The notes: generated from the sequence alone by a model not told the origin. A stretch of DNA of 64,000 nt from Anaeramoeba flamelloides (GCA_027625915.1 JANTQA010000023.1:19716001-19780000), one strand, 5' to 3'. Counted from the first letter of the stretch, positions 10,454 to 22,914 are shown. Numbers and translations: made by a program.

Positions 10454-11591
10454 ATGAGCAAATCTCAGCAGTACCGAGCACTTGATCTCCAAATTAAATC
10501 CTTATACCAAAATATACCTCGTCTTCAACAAGACACTATTCACGATTTTTATTTTCCAGTTCTTTTAAGAAATGGAACAACAAACCTTTATATGTTTGAA
10601 ACAAAATTCAAAACAACAAACTTTTTTTATTTTTTTTTTTATTTTTTTTTTTATTTTTAATTTCCATTCTTTTTGGTTTTCTTCTTTTTCAAATTTTATC
10701 ATTTTAAATGACTTATTTCATTCCCTTTGATCGTAAAGACATTTACCTGATTCCTTCCCACAAGTAGCACCGAGCCTACGATTTGGCCCAAAGATCAATC
10801 ACAAGTATGTTAATAAAAAAGGTGAAGTAGTCGATTATATGCCCCTCACCCAATGGAGTGTCAATAAAAATTTAAGTTTGCTAATCAAGAAGCTAGTGGA
10901 CGATCTGCTGACTTCACGGGCAACTGTCATGATCCCAAAAATGAAGCAACCCAACAGCCAACCGAATTTGCAAAACCGAACAAATATGATGACAAGTAAA
11001 ACCTTCACACCAGTTTCAAATATCCAAACACAGAATTGGAACAAATTCCAACAGCAACGAACGCAACAGCAATCCCTTTTCACCCCATTGACTGTTCCAA
11101 CAAACTTTCCGCAATTAAAAAATCTTGATAGGGAACGAATGGAAGAATTATTAAATAACGAAGAACAATTTGAACGATTCTTTAACACAATCCCACAAAT
11201 CCAAAAAACAAACAAACAAATCAACGAAACAGAAAACCAAATCCAACAACTACAAAAAATGAAAAAGGAAAAAAAACTTGAATTGGAAAAAGAAAACCAG
11301 ATCTTTGATCAAGAAAAAGAGAAATACAACTTGACCAAAAAAGAATTGAATTTAAAAATGCAAGAAGAGTCAAAACTAATTGATCACTCGTCACCTAGCT
11401 TTCTGATCGAACAGCTCGATTTCCTTGTAAATGAGGTGGACGAATCCTCAGAAGATTGTATAAATAAATTTATGAATAACGAAATCAATTTAAAAACAAT
11501 GATCAATGATTATACTTCGTTAAGAGAACTATATTACATAAGAAATCAAAAATTAAAAAGATACGAATACCTACAGCAAACAAAAAATTGA
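10454..11591 (+). CDS. VPS37: VPS37-like ESCRT-I subunit
   Basis: Exon 1 is 10454-10593 and exon 2 10739-11591; the splice (TAT AT|GTTTGA ... GTAAAG|A CAT) is in phase and gives 330 residues ending in TGA. Residues 1 to about 115 resemble the UEV-like domain of VPS37A: LRNGTTNLYIHLPDSFPQVAP matches the LPPSFPQEAP strand-loop of UEV folds, followed by a later QWSVNKNLSLLIKKLVDD helix. A Gln/Asn-rich linker follows. Residues ~178-327 form the mod(r) domain: MEELLNNEEQFERFFNTIPQ, a long coiled coil, then DYTSLRELYYIRNQKLKRY. VPS37 links TSG101/VPS23 and VPS28 in ESCRT-I at endosomes, sorting ubiquitinated cargo. There is no Cys typical of an active E2. The splice reading is supported by both phase and homology across the junction. 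Confidence 0.88.
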
Positions 11592-11949
11592 TTAATCATA
11601 TATGACTTTATTAAATTTAAATTTGATTTGAGTTAATTTAATTTTCACTTTTTTTATTCTATATATTTGGCTTTTTTTATTTATTTTTTTCTTCAATTTC
11701 TTGTCTGGGGATTATTTTTACGAAAATTCATCCCATAAACACCTAATATTTTTTTTAAAAAAAAACAAAATTGAAATATTTTTGAAACCTTGAAAACCTT
11801 TTTATAAAATTGTTATTTGTGTTGGTGAAACGAATGAGTCAATATTATCTGAAAAATTGCCCAATTATGAGTTGATTTTCTAAAATTAATAATTTCTTTT
11901 TTTTTTTTATTATTTGGGAAGAGAGATAATCCAACAAAATTACCACCTG

Positions 11950-12240
11950 TTTGCCATTAGGTTTTTTTTAATTTGAGAAATAAATCGAAAATTAATTTAA
12001 TTTTCGGTTTATTTGTTAAATTAAAAAATATAGCGGTTACTTTTTGTTCGGTTTTCTTGAATTTTCTGTTTATTTCGAAAATCAATAGAGTTTCGTTAGG
12101 TTTTTACAAGTTTTCTATTTATAAGGTAAACCTCAAAAAAACCTAGAACACTTAACAAATAAAACATAAAACCTCAAGAAAACCCAGGCATTGGACAGCA
12201 CTTCACATTAGGTTTTCCAGAATTTAAAAGTATTTAGTAA
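11950..12240. repeat. TAGGTTTT-family repeat, copy 1
   Basis: Shares with 42405-42560 and 63735-64000 the blocks AATTTGAGAAATAAA, GAAAATCAATAG, TTTCGTTAGGTTTTT and AATTTTCGGTTTATTTG. Internal direct and inverted copies of these blocks occur. Function and class unknown. Confidence 0.5.
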
Positions 12241-12473
12241 AATATTTGATTTTTCTCTATTATTTTGAATTCTCAAAAATCTAGACACTTGAATGCACTT
12301 GTCGGCACTTCCTCAAACTCTAAATTCATTAATATTTTTGATCTTAACTATAGTGTAGACAAGATTATTACTCCTAGGGTACATTTTCATTCAAAAAATG
12401 AAATAATTTTTTTTTCTAAACAGAGGAAAGAAAGAGATAATGAAAAACAAGAAATAAAAGAGAGGGGATTTGT

Positions 12474-12612
12474 TGGTAAGGGTTAAGTGCTCAAGATCTC
12501 TTAATCTGTTAAGAGAGAGTTTTGAAGCAACTAAATTGGTGGCTTATAATCCAAAGGGTATCTTTTAATTACAGTCATTAGAAGTATTTTAAACTCAATT
12601 TAGTTTTCCAAA
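12474..12612. repeat. ~145-bp dispersed repeat, copy 2 of 3
   Basis: Best-preserved copy: TAAGGGTTAAGTG, TTAATCTGTTAAGAGAGAG, then ACAGTCATTAGAAGTATTTT and AATTTAGTTTTC. Same orientation as the copies at 3125 and 36772. Confidence 0.5.
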
Positions 12613-12912
12613 ATAAAAGAGAGTAAAAAAAATAATAAAAAAAAGGAAAAACTTATTTGAAAATTATTAACTATTTTTTTTTTTTTGGGACCCAAGTATT
12701 GTATGTATTAGTGGTTATTTCCCTTTTTTTATGATGAAATTTCTTGATCGCAAAAAAATTTTTTATTAATAAAGAGGATGAAATATTTGAGTCACTCTAA
12801 AATCAAATATAATATATTCCTTTATTTGATATTATGTTAGAGATTTTAGATAAGAATAAATCTATAAAGTGCTCTTTTTAAAGAATAAGAATTGGTTTAT
12901 CAAATTTTCTTT

Positions 12913-13190
12913 TCAAATTATCTCTTTTTTTTTATTTTTTTTTTGCAAGTTTTCTATATCTTGTTTTTTTAATTTCCCATTATAATGATACCAATTACTC
13001 GGTAGTTTTATCATGTCCAAGTAATGACTAGATATATTTAACAGAAAATCAATTAATTTTTTTTCAGTTCGTTTCATTAAGTCCAATTTACATAAGATAT
13101 AATAAGTAGAAATTTCTGCAAATGTAGGATCGAACCAAAAATAATCCCGTTTGTTTTTCAATTCTATTGAATCAAATTTTACTAATTCTT
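12913..13190 (-). CDS. Unidentified open frame, possible lone exon or gene fragment
   Basis: The frame stays open for ~90 codons with mixed amino-acid composition (RDYFWFDPTFAEISTYYILC, then KLPSNWYHYNGKLKK), which is unusual for non-coding DNA here. No ATG opens it, and I see no matched splice partner or recognisable domain. It could be an exon of an unannotated gene, a pseudogene remnant, or part of an element. Weak call. Confidence 0.2.
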
Positions 13191-13549
13191 ATAATGATTT
13201 TTATTCCCCTATCAATCTTCCAAATGCTTAATAACTGAAAGTCTTAGTGAATAAAAAACAGTTGATAAGGAAATGTGGTAAATTAAATTTTGAAAAAAAT
13301 GTAATTCATAATTTTAGAAATATCCTATGATTAAATTAAAAGAGTCACCTATTCATAAATACTCCACAAAATTCAAATCAATATTTTATTTTAAAGATTT
13401 TTAGTTTTATTTCTGAAAAAAAGTTTTTTTTGTAGAAATTAATTATTAAAATGTTTATTTTTTAGATAATAAATATTTAGCCCAATTCTCAAAAAAGAAA
13501 ACAAGGGAAGTAAATAAGAAAATTAACTCTTTTAAAACAAAATGGTAAA

Positions 13550-14055
13550 ACTCTCAAATCATCAATGTAATCGAATTTGATTGTTAATAAGATAATTACA
13601 TATTGGTGATTTTCATTTTAATAATTATTTTTTCATTTTTTTTTATCTTATTTATGGATTTTAACAGTTGTAAAATGAAAAAAAAACAAGATAAAAAGAA
13701 ACAAATTTGGAAATAATCTACCAGTGTATAAACGAAAACAGTTTAAGTTTAATTTTGAATGAGCTAGATATAGGAATTTTGAAAGACCATTATTGGATTG
13801 ATATATGGAACAAATAAAAAAGAAAAAAAACATTCCAAAAAAAAAAATACTCAGTTGAATTGTGGCTTGTTCTTTAAAATGAGACTTTAATGAAAAAAAT
13901 TTGAAGTGTAAAGAGGTATCAATAAAATTTAAAGTACTTTTCCCCAATTCTCCTTATTCAACAGTTTTTATTGCTCTTATTTTTTTTTTTTCTTTACAAT
14001 TTTCAAGCCGAGATTTCTTATTTCAAATAAAGGATGACATCAATTTTTAAAATAT
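13550..14055. repeat. ~500-bp dispersed repeat, copy 1 of 2
   Basis: Colinear with 48970-49500 in the same orientation. Shared blocks include TTAATAAGATAATT/TTATAAGATAATT, TTATTGGATTG, ATGAGACTTTAA and AATTCTCCTTATTCAACAG/AATTCTCCTTGTTCAACAG. No coding frame is shared. Class unknown. Confidence 0.6.
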
Positions 14056-14742
14056 TTACATTGTATTTTTATTGTTTTGTTTTGATGAGTTTTAAAGATT
14101 CAAGTGAGTATAATTTTTTTTAATTTTAAAGCATCTCTTGTATTTTATAATGATACTACAATTATTTTGATTCAATTTTGAATAATCCTTAAAAATTTTT
14201 GTGTATTTTTATTTGAAAAAGAGTTTAAAAAGTTTAAATTTTAGTTGCAAAATTTCGATCACTGATTGTATATTTTTTTTTTGTACAAATTTTTAAAATT
14301 ATCTGTTTAATTTTCTTTGGTGATCTACATTACAAGTCAAGTTTTAATTTCAACAAAGAGAATTAACAAAATAACATTTTTGGAAATATAATTGTATCAC
14401 AGTGATTTTTTTTTAACAAAAATGAATATAAAATATATTTATTTTAAATGTCGAGTAACTATTTTTTTTTTTTTTTAATCGAATATTTCAATTAAATCTA
14501 ATTACCAAATTCTTTGATCATTTTTTATCTACATTGTTTAAATATAAAATTAAAATAAAAAGAATAAGTCCAGGTTAATTTCTCATGGGTAAAATACGAG
14601 AAAACAGTATTCGAATTTCCTTCTCTTCAAATTTTAAATAGTGAATAGCTAGAATTGAAAATCTTTTTTTGGGATCTTTATCTATCCTCTGACTTGATTT
14701 TTCAAAATCAAATGTATATTATCTTAAAATATATAATCAATA

Positions 14743-15349
14743 AAACTATTTTTTTAATAATTGTGACCCGCTTTATAATGTTAATAAAAGTCTTTTTGAA
14801 GGTTTATTACTGTAATCTACTCAAAAAAAATATTTCTGTTTTTTTGGATCAGAATCATTTTTTCGAATTTTACAAATTATTATTTTTCTTTTTCAAAGTT
14901 TTTCTTTTGTTTTTTTTTCTTCTTTTTCTTTTTCTTTTGTAAAATTTTTCTTTTTTTTTGATACTTTTTTTTTTTGTGTAAAAAAAAGATCTAGTGGAAA
15001 CAAAAAATATCTTCAAAAAAACAAATGATCATAAAGAAAATTAAGATCAGGTAATATCTTTTAAAATTCATTTAATTATTATTAAAAAATCCTCTTGTGA
15101 ACCTTTTTTTCAGTAAAAGTTCATTAATAAAAAATCTGCAATGCTGTTATTTCAAAATTTTTTTTTTCACTTTTTTTTAATTTTTGGTTTTATTTTTCTT
15201 AATTTTTAAAATATCAGGTTTTTATAGATTCAGAATGATTAAAAAGTAAATTAAAAATCAGATTTAATAATTAGTTGTTCTTTTATACAAAAGTATATAT
15301 ATATTAGAATTTATTGTTTCGGGTAAGTCACAATTTTTGAAAAGGAGTT
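14743..15349 (+). mobile_element. Dispersed ~600-bp TIR family, copy 3
   Basis: Follows TA, starts AAACTATTTTTTTAATAATT, and ends ..GGGTAAGTCACAATTTTTG then AAAAGGAGTT before TA. The right end reversed (AACTCCTTTTCAAAAATTGT) is the TIR partner of the left. Colinear with 6628-7213 and 43121-43747. A plus-strand Phe-rich open frame (14655-14942) crosses its edge and is not a gene. Confidence 0.6.
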
Positions 15350-16618
15350 TATTTCAAAAAAAAATTGACAAACCTCATTCATAAATCCATAAAACGAAAT
15401 TTGAAAAAATATAGATCTTCAAACTTTATCTTTAAACAAGTTTCCTAATTCCAAAAAGTCAAACAATTATTTGTATAAAACATTTTTTTTTATTCATTCT
15501 TTCACAAGCTTGCTTACCTTTGACAAAAAAAACCTTTAAAACAATAAAACTGCAAAGATTTTTTAAAAATCTTCATTAAGAAATTTAAAAAAAAAATAAT
15601 TCTAACAAAGCACATTTACCCATGTCCAACATATGATTAAAAACCAGAAATTATTCAAAAATAAAACTAAATTTTAATACTGAGATCTTTTATATTCTTT
15701 ATGCAGTAAATACTTTAAAGATTGTTAACTGCTTGATTTAATTGATTTTTTATTCTCTTGTGTTATTATTTGGGGGCAAAGTTAAATTTAAGGGAATTTT
15801 AGGTCATAATCTTGTAAAAGAAAGAAATCAAAAAACAATCGAGGAAAAAGCAAGGAACATGCAAAAAAAAAACTTAATTTTTTCAAGATCTAATATTAAT
15901 TTTTGTATTTTTTGTTTAACGCATTCTGCATATTCAATTAAAATTAGAGAAACAAAGTTTGAGTAGTGATATTGATTTTACATTAGCAAATAAATTTTGG
16001 TTGTAAATTCAAAATTTGTCTTTAAATTGTCCGAACCAGATTAGTTTTGATTCGTAATTTTTTTTTTTTTATTTGTATAAATGGTTTGTTGGTATTTTGT
16101 ATTATTCCGATTTAATTGTTGGAAATGTCCTGTAATGGTTTTAAAAAAATTTGATTTTTATTTGTTTATTTTCAGCAGCCCGCGATTGAACCGAAGTCAT
16201 ATTGGGCTGTATGAAAGCAGTTTTTCAACAAACCTAGTATTTGGATTGAATATATATTTATTCCTTTAAACATTTGATTTGTGGGAGTTAATGATGGAAA
16301 GAAAACTGTAATTTCCCATTTCCCAAGCTAGGCTCTTGTTGATCAATCAAAAATCTTTTATTTGCTTTTGTTTCTTTTTTTTTTTGATTTTTTGCTTCAA
16401 GTCAAATTCCAAATTAAAAAAATAAAACATAAAATGAAAAAAAAAAATCATTAAAAGAGCCTTCAAAAAAAGAGTGTATTTGGAAAGTACGAATTCTATT
16501 CCTTTTTCTTTTAATTATTTTTTTGATTTAGATCTGTAAAAAAATTTTTTGTAAAAGTTTTTTCAATTAATAAGAAGAAAAGAAAAAAAATAATGTTGGA
16601 ATTTATGAAAGTTCTAAA

Positions 16619-16791
16619 TTATTTTTTTTTGGAAGCACCAGATCTTCTACCAGTTCTCCTAGCAGAAATTAAACCAACTTTTTGACCAATTGATGCAAAT
16701 CTACTGATAGTCGATGGGTGACCGATATGTTGATGATTACCACCACCATGTGGATGTTCAACAGGCTATTAAAAAGTTTAAAAAAAAGGAA

Positions 16792-16835
<44 letters not shown>

Positions 16836-17557
16836 GAAAAAAAAACAAGAGTTAAAAACATCAGGAAATAAAAATAAAAATAAAAAAGAAAAAGATTTAC
16901 ATTTTTAGCAACACCTCTAACTACTGGCCATCTGTTTTTCTTTGCTTTGTTTTTGAAATAAGCTCTTCCAGCTTTAAGTAAAGGTTTGTCAACTCTTCCA
17001 CCACCAGCAACAATTCCAATTGTGGCTCTAGCTTTGGAGGAAACGAATTTTTTGGTTCCAGATGGAAGTCTGATTCTTGTTTTTCCTTCTTCGGGTTTGT
17101 GTCCGATGACAGTGGCGTAGTTTCCTGAACATCTTGCAATTTTTCCTCTATCTCCCATTCTTCCTTCTACATTACAGATAATTGTACCTTCTGGTAATAC
17201 ACCGATTGGTAATGTGTTACCTGGTTCAAGACGAGCTAATAAGTTGATATTTGGATTGTTTCGTATTTTGTTTGATTTGAGATTTATTGTTTTTTGATTT
17301 GAAGTTTTGTTTTGTTTTTTTATAAAGTGAGGATTTAAATTTTCAATTAAAGGAATTAAATGGTTTAAAAATTGATTTGGTTTTAAGTTGTTGAATCAAA
17401 TTTGAAGGAAAAAAGAAACAAAAAAAAATTTGGAAAGCAAATTTTATTTTGAAAAACAACAAAAAATAAAAGAGTAGATAAAAGAAAACCAAAGAAAAGA
17501 CAAGAAAAAAAAAAGATAATAAAAAAATAAATAAAAATTAGGAAAAGAAAAAAAATC

Positions 17558-17589
<32 letters not shown>

Positions 17590-17911
17590 TAATAAAATGT
17601 AAAAAAAGAAAAAAAAAAAATATAAACATACCAGTTTTTCCACAGAAAATAAATTGACCTGAATACATTCCTTCGGTGGCAATGAAAAGTTCTTTTTGTT
17701 TTTTGTTTCCAAGAACACTTTTAAAATGAACGACAGCAAGTGGTGCAGATCTACCTGGATCGTGGATAATGTTGTGGACAACACCTCTGATATAACCTCT
17801 TTTTTCTACTCGATCTAAAGATCTGAGTTTGGCAGCACCTTTTCTGTGATGTGTGTGTGCTCTAAAAACTGTTCCACTTCCTTTACGTTGAGTTCTTACT
17901 CTCTTACCCAT
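16619..17911 (-). CDS. RPL8: Ribosomal protein uL2 (60S L8), three exons
   Basis: Exons on the minus strand are 17911-17632, 17235-16901 and 16765-16619; phases agree and yield 253 residues, the usual length. The protein starts [20 protein letters not shown] and contains [72 protein letters not shown] and the peptidyl-transferase-facing [12 protein letters not shown] loop with its conserved histidine. uL2 sits at the base of the peptidyl transferase centre. Junctions: ACT G|GTATGT...TTATTAG|CT restores GKTARLEPGN, aligning with GKKAQLNIGN of animals; AAT|GTAAAT...AATAG|CCT restores [12 protein letters not shown]. Codon use is clean and the gene looks intact and expressed. Both introns contain long poly-A tracts on the plus strand. 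Confidence 0.96.
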
Positions 17912-19899
17912 ATTAAAAAACTTATTTTAGAGAATTAAACTAAAAAAAATAACTTTTTTTTGACTTTTTTTAATTTCCTGTTATTTGATGATAATTATCA
18001 CTTTCTACTGAAAATTTAATGACAGTCCTTTGAGTGGCCAACAAAACAATCGTGAATTGAACTTTTTTGATGTATTAATTCATGTTCTTTAGAAAATTAA
18101 GTTATTCTTTTTGATAAGAGATAATCTGAAGTTTGTGTACTTTTTCTCTTGGTATTGGAATCTAGAAACCAATGAGTGTAAATTCTAAATTAAAAGTTTT
18201 TTGTTGAGAGGATAATAATGGATTATTTGATATGTTATGTTTTCTCTTGGGTTGTTTTTGAAAAATACAAGACAGATCACAAACAAAATTCATAATAATT
18301 TCAATTTATTCTTTTTGTGTCTTTCAAAAAGTCAACACAAGTTTTACAAGTGTTATTCAAATTTTTGAGTGAACGAATTAAACTAGTTTGACTAACACTT
18401 TTTAAACTTTATGTTTGAATTTTTTAAAAACTATCTTTTGAATAACAACCATAATTTTATTGAAAATTTTGTTCCAGAAAATAACTTTTAAGGATAACCT
18501 TGGAAATTTGCCAATCTGTCTCAAGATTTTTGATCCAATCACAGTTAAAATGTAAATGTATGTTGATGGAAATATTTCCCAATTTGGAACAAAAAAACTC
18601 ATTTTATGTATTTATTTAGTGAAAAAATCAACAAAGAACTAATTTTTTTATTTTTAAACTAACGAACTTATTAAGCAGTGTGGGAATGAAATATAAAAAT
18701 AATCATGATTTATTAGTCAAAAAACGACAATATTTCAAAAAATTTTAACAAAAAACTTTAACTTTAAAAGATTATACTTTTTATGATTTTTGACCTTTCG
18801 AACACTTGAAATGTTTGGTTTCCTCTTAAAATCAGAATAATACTTGGAAAGAATTAGTATTTAATCTTCACTTGGGGTTGGATCTTGAAATAGAGTTTTA
18901 AATGGAAATTCTAAACATTTTTTTAGAAGTTAATATGCACCTTCCTTTATTATTATCAAGCAAATATCAATCAGCCAATACTCAAAAATTGGATTAATAA
19001 TTCTGTTTATTCACAATGAATGTTATTTCTATTATTTCTCAGAAAAAAATAATATCAAGTTTCAAGATAAATCAGAGTAAAATTTTGGAAATATGTATTC
19101 TTTTTTTTTTTTTTTTTTCAATTTATCAATCTAAAAGGAAATCAAAAGGAAAAAATTTGTTAAGAGTATTTTAATTTTACAAAAACAAGATTATGAGAGC
19201 TTATGTATAATAAAAATACCCTTTTATTCGATAAAAGGGGATTTTGGTGAATTCTCTAGAATTTCAAATATTTTTTTCCTATTTATATCAAATGTACCAA
19301 TCTAGAAAATCATAAAGGATAATTCCTCAAAAATTTTGGGGATTTTAGGTCAAAATCTTGACCCCACTTTATTTACAAATCAAAAAAAAAAAAAAAAAAA
19401 ATGGGAAAAATTCTCAAAAAGGTATAAAAATTTTAAAATTCGACTTAAAGTGAACTTTTCCTGACATTTATTGTTTTCACATTTTATTTAACTTTTTTTG
19501 AAATTGGAAAATCCAAAAAAAGAAAAAAATATTTTGTAAAATCTTAGATCTCCCTGAAAAAAAAAAAAATAATAAAATACTGTGAGATATACTGACCTCG
19601 TAACGCCGATTAAAATATATTATCTATTCAAAATTAATTGATATTAGATGGCCATTTAAATTCCATATTATAAATTTCCTTATTGGTATACAATTTCTGT
19701 TTAAATCTGTTGATTTTTTTTTCTAAAAAAACAATAATTTAACCAAAGCAATAATTGAACAGAATACTGATTAAGGAAAAATAAAAATATTTCAAATTTT
19801 AGTATTTTTCACAAACCAGAATCAAAAAAATTACTTATATTTATACCAATAATTTCAGAATTTATACAAGAAAATGATTTTTTTTCTAATTACCTTTTT

Positions 19900-20341
19900 T
19901 TTTTTCTTTATAGCTTTTCCATTTTTATTTTATTTTTTAAACCTTTTTTTTTTTTTCCTATTTCCTTTTTAAAGAAAGATATTTCAAAAAAAAAATTGAT
20001 AAACAATATAAATAAACATTTAAAAAACAAGACAATAGTACACCTTTAAACTGTTTAAAAATAATTAGGAAAAATATTCCAATTCAAATCTTTTAACATG
20101 TGGAAATTCTATATTAAAAAACCAGTGGTATTATGAAAATTTATTAATAACTTTTTTTTTCACTTTTTGATTTTATTTTTTTTTAAATTTTTAAAATATC
20201 AAGGATTTAGGAACTATAAAGAAATAATAAGAAAATTTTAAGGAAATTCAATAATAGACTGTTCTATGGATACAAAATAATATTTTTTTTTATGAATGTA
20301 TTATTTTTGGTAAGTTTCCATTTTTAAAATAGGGATTAGTT
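19900..20341 (+). mobile_element. Dispersed ~600-bp TIR family, diverged copy 4
   Basis: The right half aligns with the other copies: a TTTATTAATAACTTTTTTTT block, CACTTTTTGATTTTATTTTT, AAAATATCAAGGATTTA, then TATTATTTTTGGTAAGTTTC and an AGTT+TA end. The left boundary is uncertain because of divergence. Confidence 0.4.
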
Positions 20342-21294
20342 TATATTTTTCCAAAATTTCATTAGTTAAAATTTTTTTTACAAAAAAAAAAAATACTTTT
20401 TTATTAATTGCACTGGATTCACTATTTCAAAATTTAAACATGAAATAAAAAAAAAATAACAAACATTTATAAATAACTTTTTACTTAGAAATATTTGAAT
20501 GATTATTTAATTGTTTAGTTTTAATTAAAAAATATACCAATTAAAGATCAAGAATTTTACTAAACTTTTATAAACCAAAAAAAAAAAAATAACCAATAAA
20601 GTCCAGTACTAGAAAAAAAAATCGAAAGAAAGACAATAATAAAAAATTGTTAATAGAGATATACAGTCTTGTTCAAAAATTGATGTTCAAAATTTTTAAA
20701 AAATCTGTAATTTTTCCAATAACTTTTCAATGTTTTTATAGTATGATTATATGTGAGAGGAAACTTTGTAATATTTTAAATTATTTTAAATAACTAGAAA
20801 ACAACAAATAATACAATTGAATCAAAGAACATTACTGTTTGTGGAGGAAAAAATTAGAATTTGAAAAATAATTCTTCTCAAATCACAATTCAAAATACCA
20901 AGCTAAAAATTTAATTCTTTGATTAAATATGTAATTTTTCCAAAACACCATCTAAACGGAAGAAAGGTTTAGTCCATACTCTTTCCCCCGAGGGCAGATA
21001 ATAATAGTTATATCCTTTTTCGAAAATTTTCAAATTTTACTTAAAAAACTTGAAAAAAATCTCTTTGAATTGGAAGATACAATTTAGTTAGTTCAAAATT
21101 CTTTCTTTACAAGATCAAATGTTATTTAATCATTTAATTCTTGATAATAAATCCAAAATTTAACAAATTAGGGCATTGATGTTTGAACATGTCTATCAAG
21201 TTAAAATCCATTCAAAAAAATTCGTCCTTGAATTCCCATATTCTAGCCTCCAACTTTATTACAATTAATTAAGTGAAACCAATTTGAACAGTTA

Positions 21295-21888
21295 AGCTAT
21301 TTCCAATAAAGTGGGGCAAATTTATTTTAAAATATATTTATTAAATTGAATCTTCAAAAAGGTATTTAAACATCCAAAATCATAAACTACTATTTATCGA
21401 TTCTTGATAATAATTCAATTTGTTTCTTAGTATTGTATCACATATATAAAAGCTATTAAATTTTCTGATCTCAATTTTCTCTGATATGTTTTAGTAGGTG
21501 AAAATTGATGTTTAATTATTTTCTTTTTAATCAAAAAAACCGTTTTCATAACTTGTTTAATCTCAACAAAATTTTCATATAAAATTAAAAATATATAACT
21601 GCATTTTGTTGTTAAATAAAAAATCATTTGTACCCTTTCCATATTTCCAGTTTTTTATTGAAATTGGTCGTACATTGTTTTCACCAAAAAAGTACAGTCA
21701 AATTTTTTTTTTTCAGTTTTTTGGAAATATTTCATCCAACATATTTTGAAATAAATACCTTAGCCATTTATTCAATCGGTATTAATATTAAACTTAATTT
21801 GGTATTGTCAATTAATGAATACTTTCACTAACAAAGATGCTTTTTTATGAAATGTAAAAAAAATGTCCGCACTTTTTTGGAAATACCT
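21295..21888. mobile_element. 594-bp TIR element, copy 2 (inverted relative to copy 1)
   Basis: Ends AGCTATTTCCAATAAAGTGG and the inverse of AGGTATTTCCAAAAAAGTGC. The minus-strand open frame 21427-21642 parallels the plus-strand frame in copy 1 (shared FVEI, VMK, IKKKII). Source of the ends is a TIR DNA transposon; superfamily not resolved. Confidence 0.6.
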
Positions 21889-22235
21889 AATATGAATTTT
21901 TGATGAAAAATAAATTATATTAAAATTGATCCCGAGAAACAAAAAGAGAAAAGAAAGAATTTTTTTGAAAAACTAATTTTTATTGAAAGAGTTCTAGGAT
22001 TAAAAAAAAAAAAAGTAGACTTTAAAAACTAAGCTATACTTGTTTTTTTTTTAACATTCAGAATTTGTGTGGTGGTACTACTTTTTAAAAAAAAAGGATA
22101 ACTATGAAATTATATGTTAATTGATTATGAAATTATTTTTGATAGAAGACTAAAGATAAAAGTAAAAGCTAAAACTTGTCCTTGAAAACAAGATTGTTAA
22201 TGGTGAAGAAAAAAACAAAAAATGAAAAAAGAAAA

Positions 22236-22914
22236 TTAGTGTTCTTCTTCTTCACAGAATTTTTTATATTGTTGTTCATTCATAAGTTCTTTAATTTCTT
22301 TTGTGTTAGCTATTTGAATTTCAACTACCCACCCTTCGCCTTCTGCGTCTTCATTAATTAAACCAGCAGTGTCAACTAATTGTTCATTAACTGAAACAAT
22401 TTCGCCTTCAACAGGCATGAAAATGTCACTTGCTGCTTTTACAGATTCAATAGCACCATAAGATTCTTCCTTTGGGAAGGTTTCACCAACTTTTGGAGTG
22501 AAAAAAGGAGAAAATAATTGTTTTTGAATTTGATCAAATTTGTTTTTTGTTTTGAGAGTTGATCGATTGAAAAATCAAAAAAAAAAAATAAAAAAAAAAA
22601 CAAAGTAAAAGTTTTGAAAAAAGAAATCGAAAAAAAGGATAACAAAACAATCAAAAGAATTTGAGGTGTGGTTAAGGATGAGTGAAAACAGATTTTGTAC
22701 TGTGAATAAAGAAGGTGAAATAATTACTGTTTGGGAGTTCAACAAAAACAATATCTCCAAGATCATGGGCGGCCTTTACAGAAATTCCAGATTTTCCTTT
22801 GTTTCCTTTAACGTCGATCCATTCATGGGATTTGGTGTAGTATTTTGTAAAGTTGTATTTAAGTAAAGAGTTTAAGGTTTTTTTTGAGACGCTTTTAGTT
22901 TGGAGTGAAAGCAT
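22236..22914 (-). CDS. GCVH: Glycine cleavage system H protein
   Basis: Two exons, 22914-22728 and 22489-22236, join in phase (AAC A|GTAATT...CCAAAAG|TT) and encode 146 residues. The lipoyl domain is complete: YYTKSHEWIDV opens it, GISVKAAHDLGDIVFVELPN and IGETFPKEESYGAIESVKAA follow, with the lipoate-accepting Lys in ESVKAASD, then IFMPVEGEIVSVNEQL and GWVVEIQI. The first ~28 residues (MLSLQTKSVSKKTLNSLLKY) are basic, hydroxylated and leucine-rich, typical of a mitochondrial presequence. H protein shuttles the aminomethyl group between P, T and L proteins. The 238-bp intron has A-rich tracts. No other glycine-cleavage gene is nearby. Confident. Confidence 0.95.

Larger units (their letters stand above)
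11592..16618. other. 5 kb gene-poor, repeat-bearing region
   Basis: Contains a TAGGTTTT-family repeat (11950-12240), the ~145-bp dispersed repeat (12474-12612), an unassigned open frame (12913-13190), one of a pair of ~500-bp dispersed repeats (13550-14055) and a ~600-bp TIR element (14743-15349). The remainder, notably 15350-16618, is AT-rich with short open frames that match no family I know. Confidence 0.55.
17912..22235. other. 4.3 kb without genes, between RPL8 and GcvH
   Basis: The first few hundred bases presumably include the RPL8 promoter and 5' UTR. Further on there is a diverged copy of the ~600-bp TIR family (to 20341) and the second 594-bp TIR element (21295-21888). Everything else is AT-rich sequence with no recognisable gene or RNA. 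Confidence 0.55.

Noticed and set aside
12265-12486. Plus-strand frame of 73 codons (SRHLNALVGTSSNSK...)
   Set aside because: Overlaps the ~145-bp repeat, has no splice partner and no recognisable domain; composition partly protein-like, so only noted.
13122-13140. T-loop-like GGTTCGATCC on the minus strand, as in a tRNA
   Set aside because: No acceptor stem, anticodon arm or D-arm could be folded around it; it lies within an open frame.
20975-21000. Short GC-rich patch (CCCCCGAGGGCAG) as a possible RNA gene
   Set aside because: Too short, and no larger fold or known RNA motif could be built around it.
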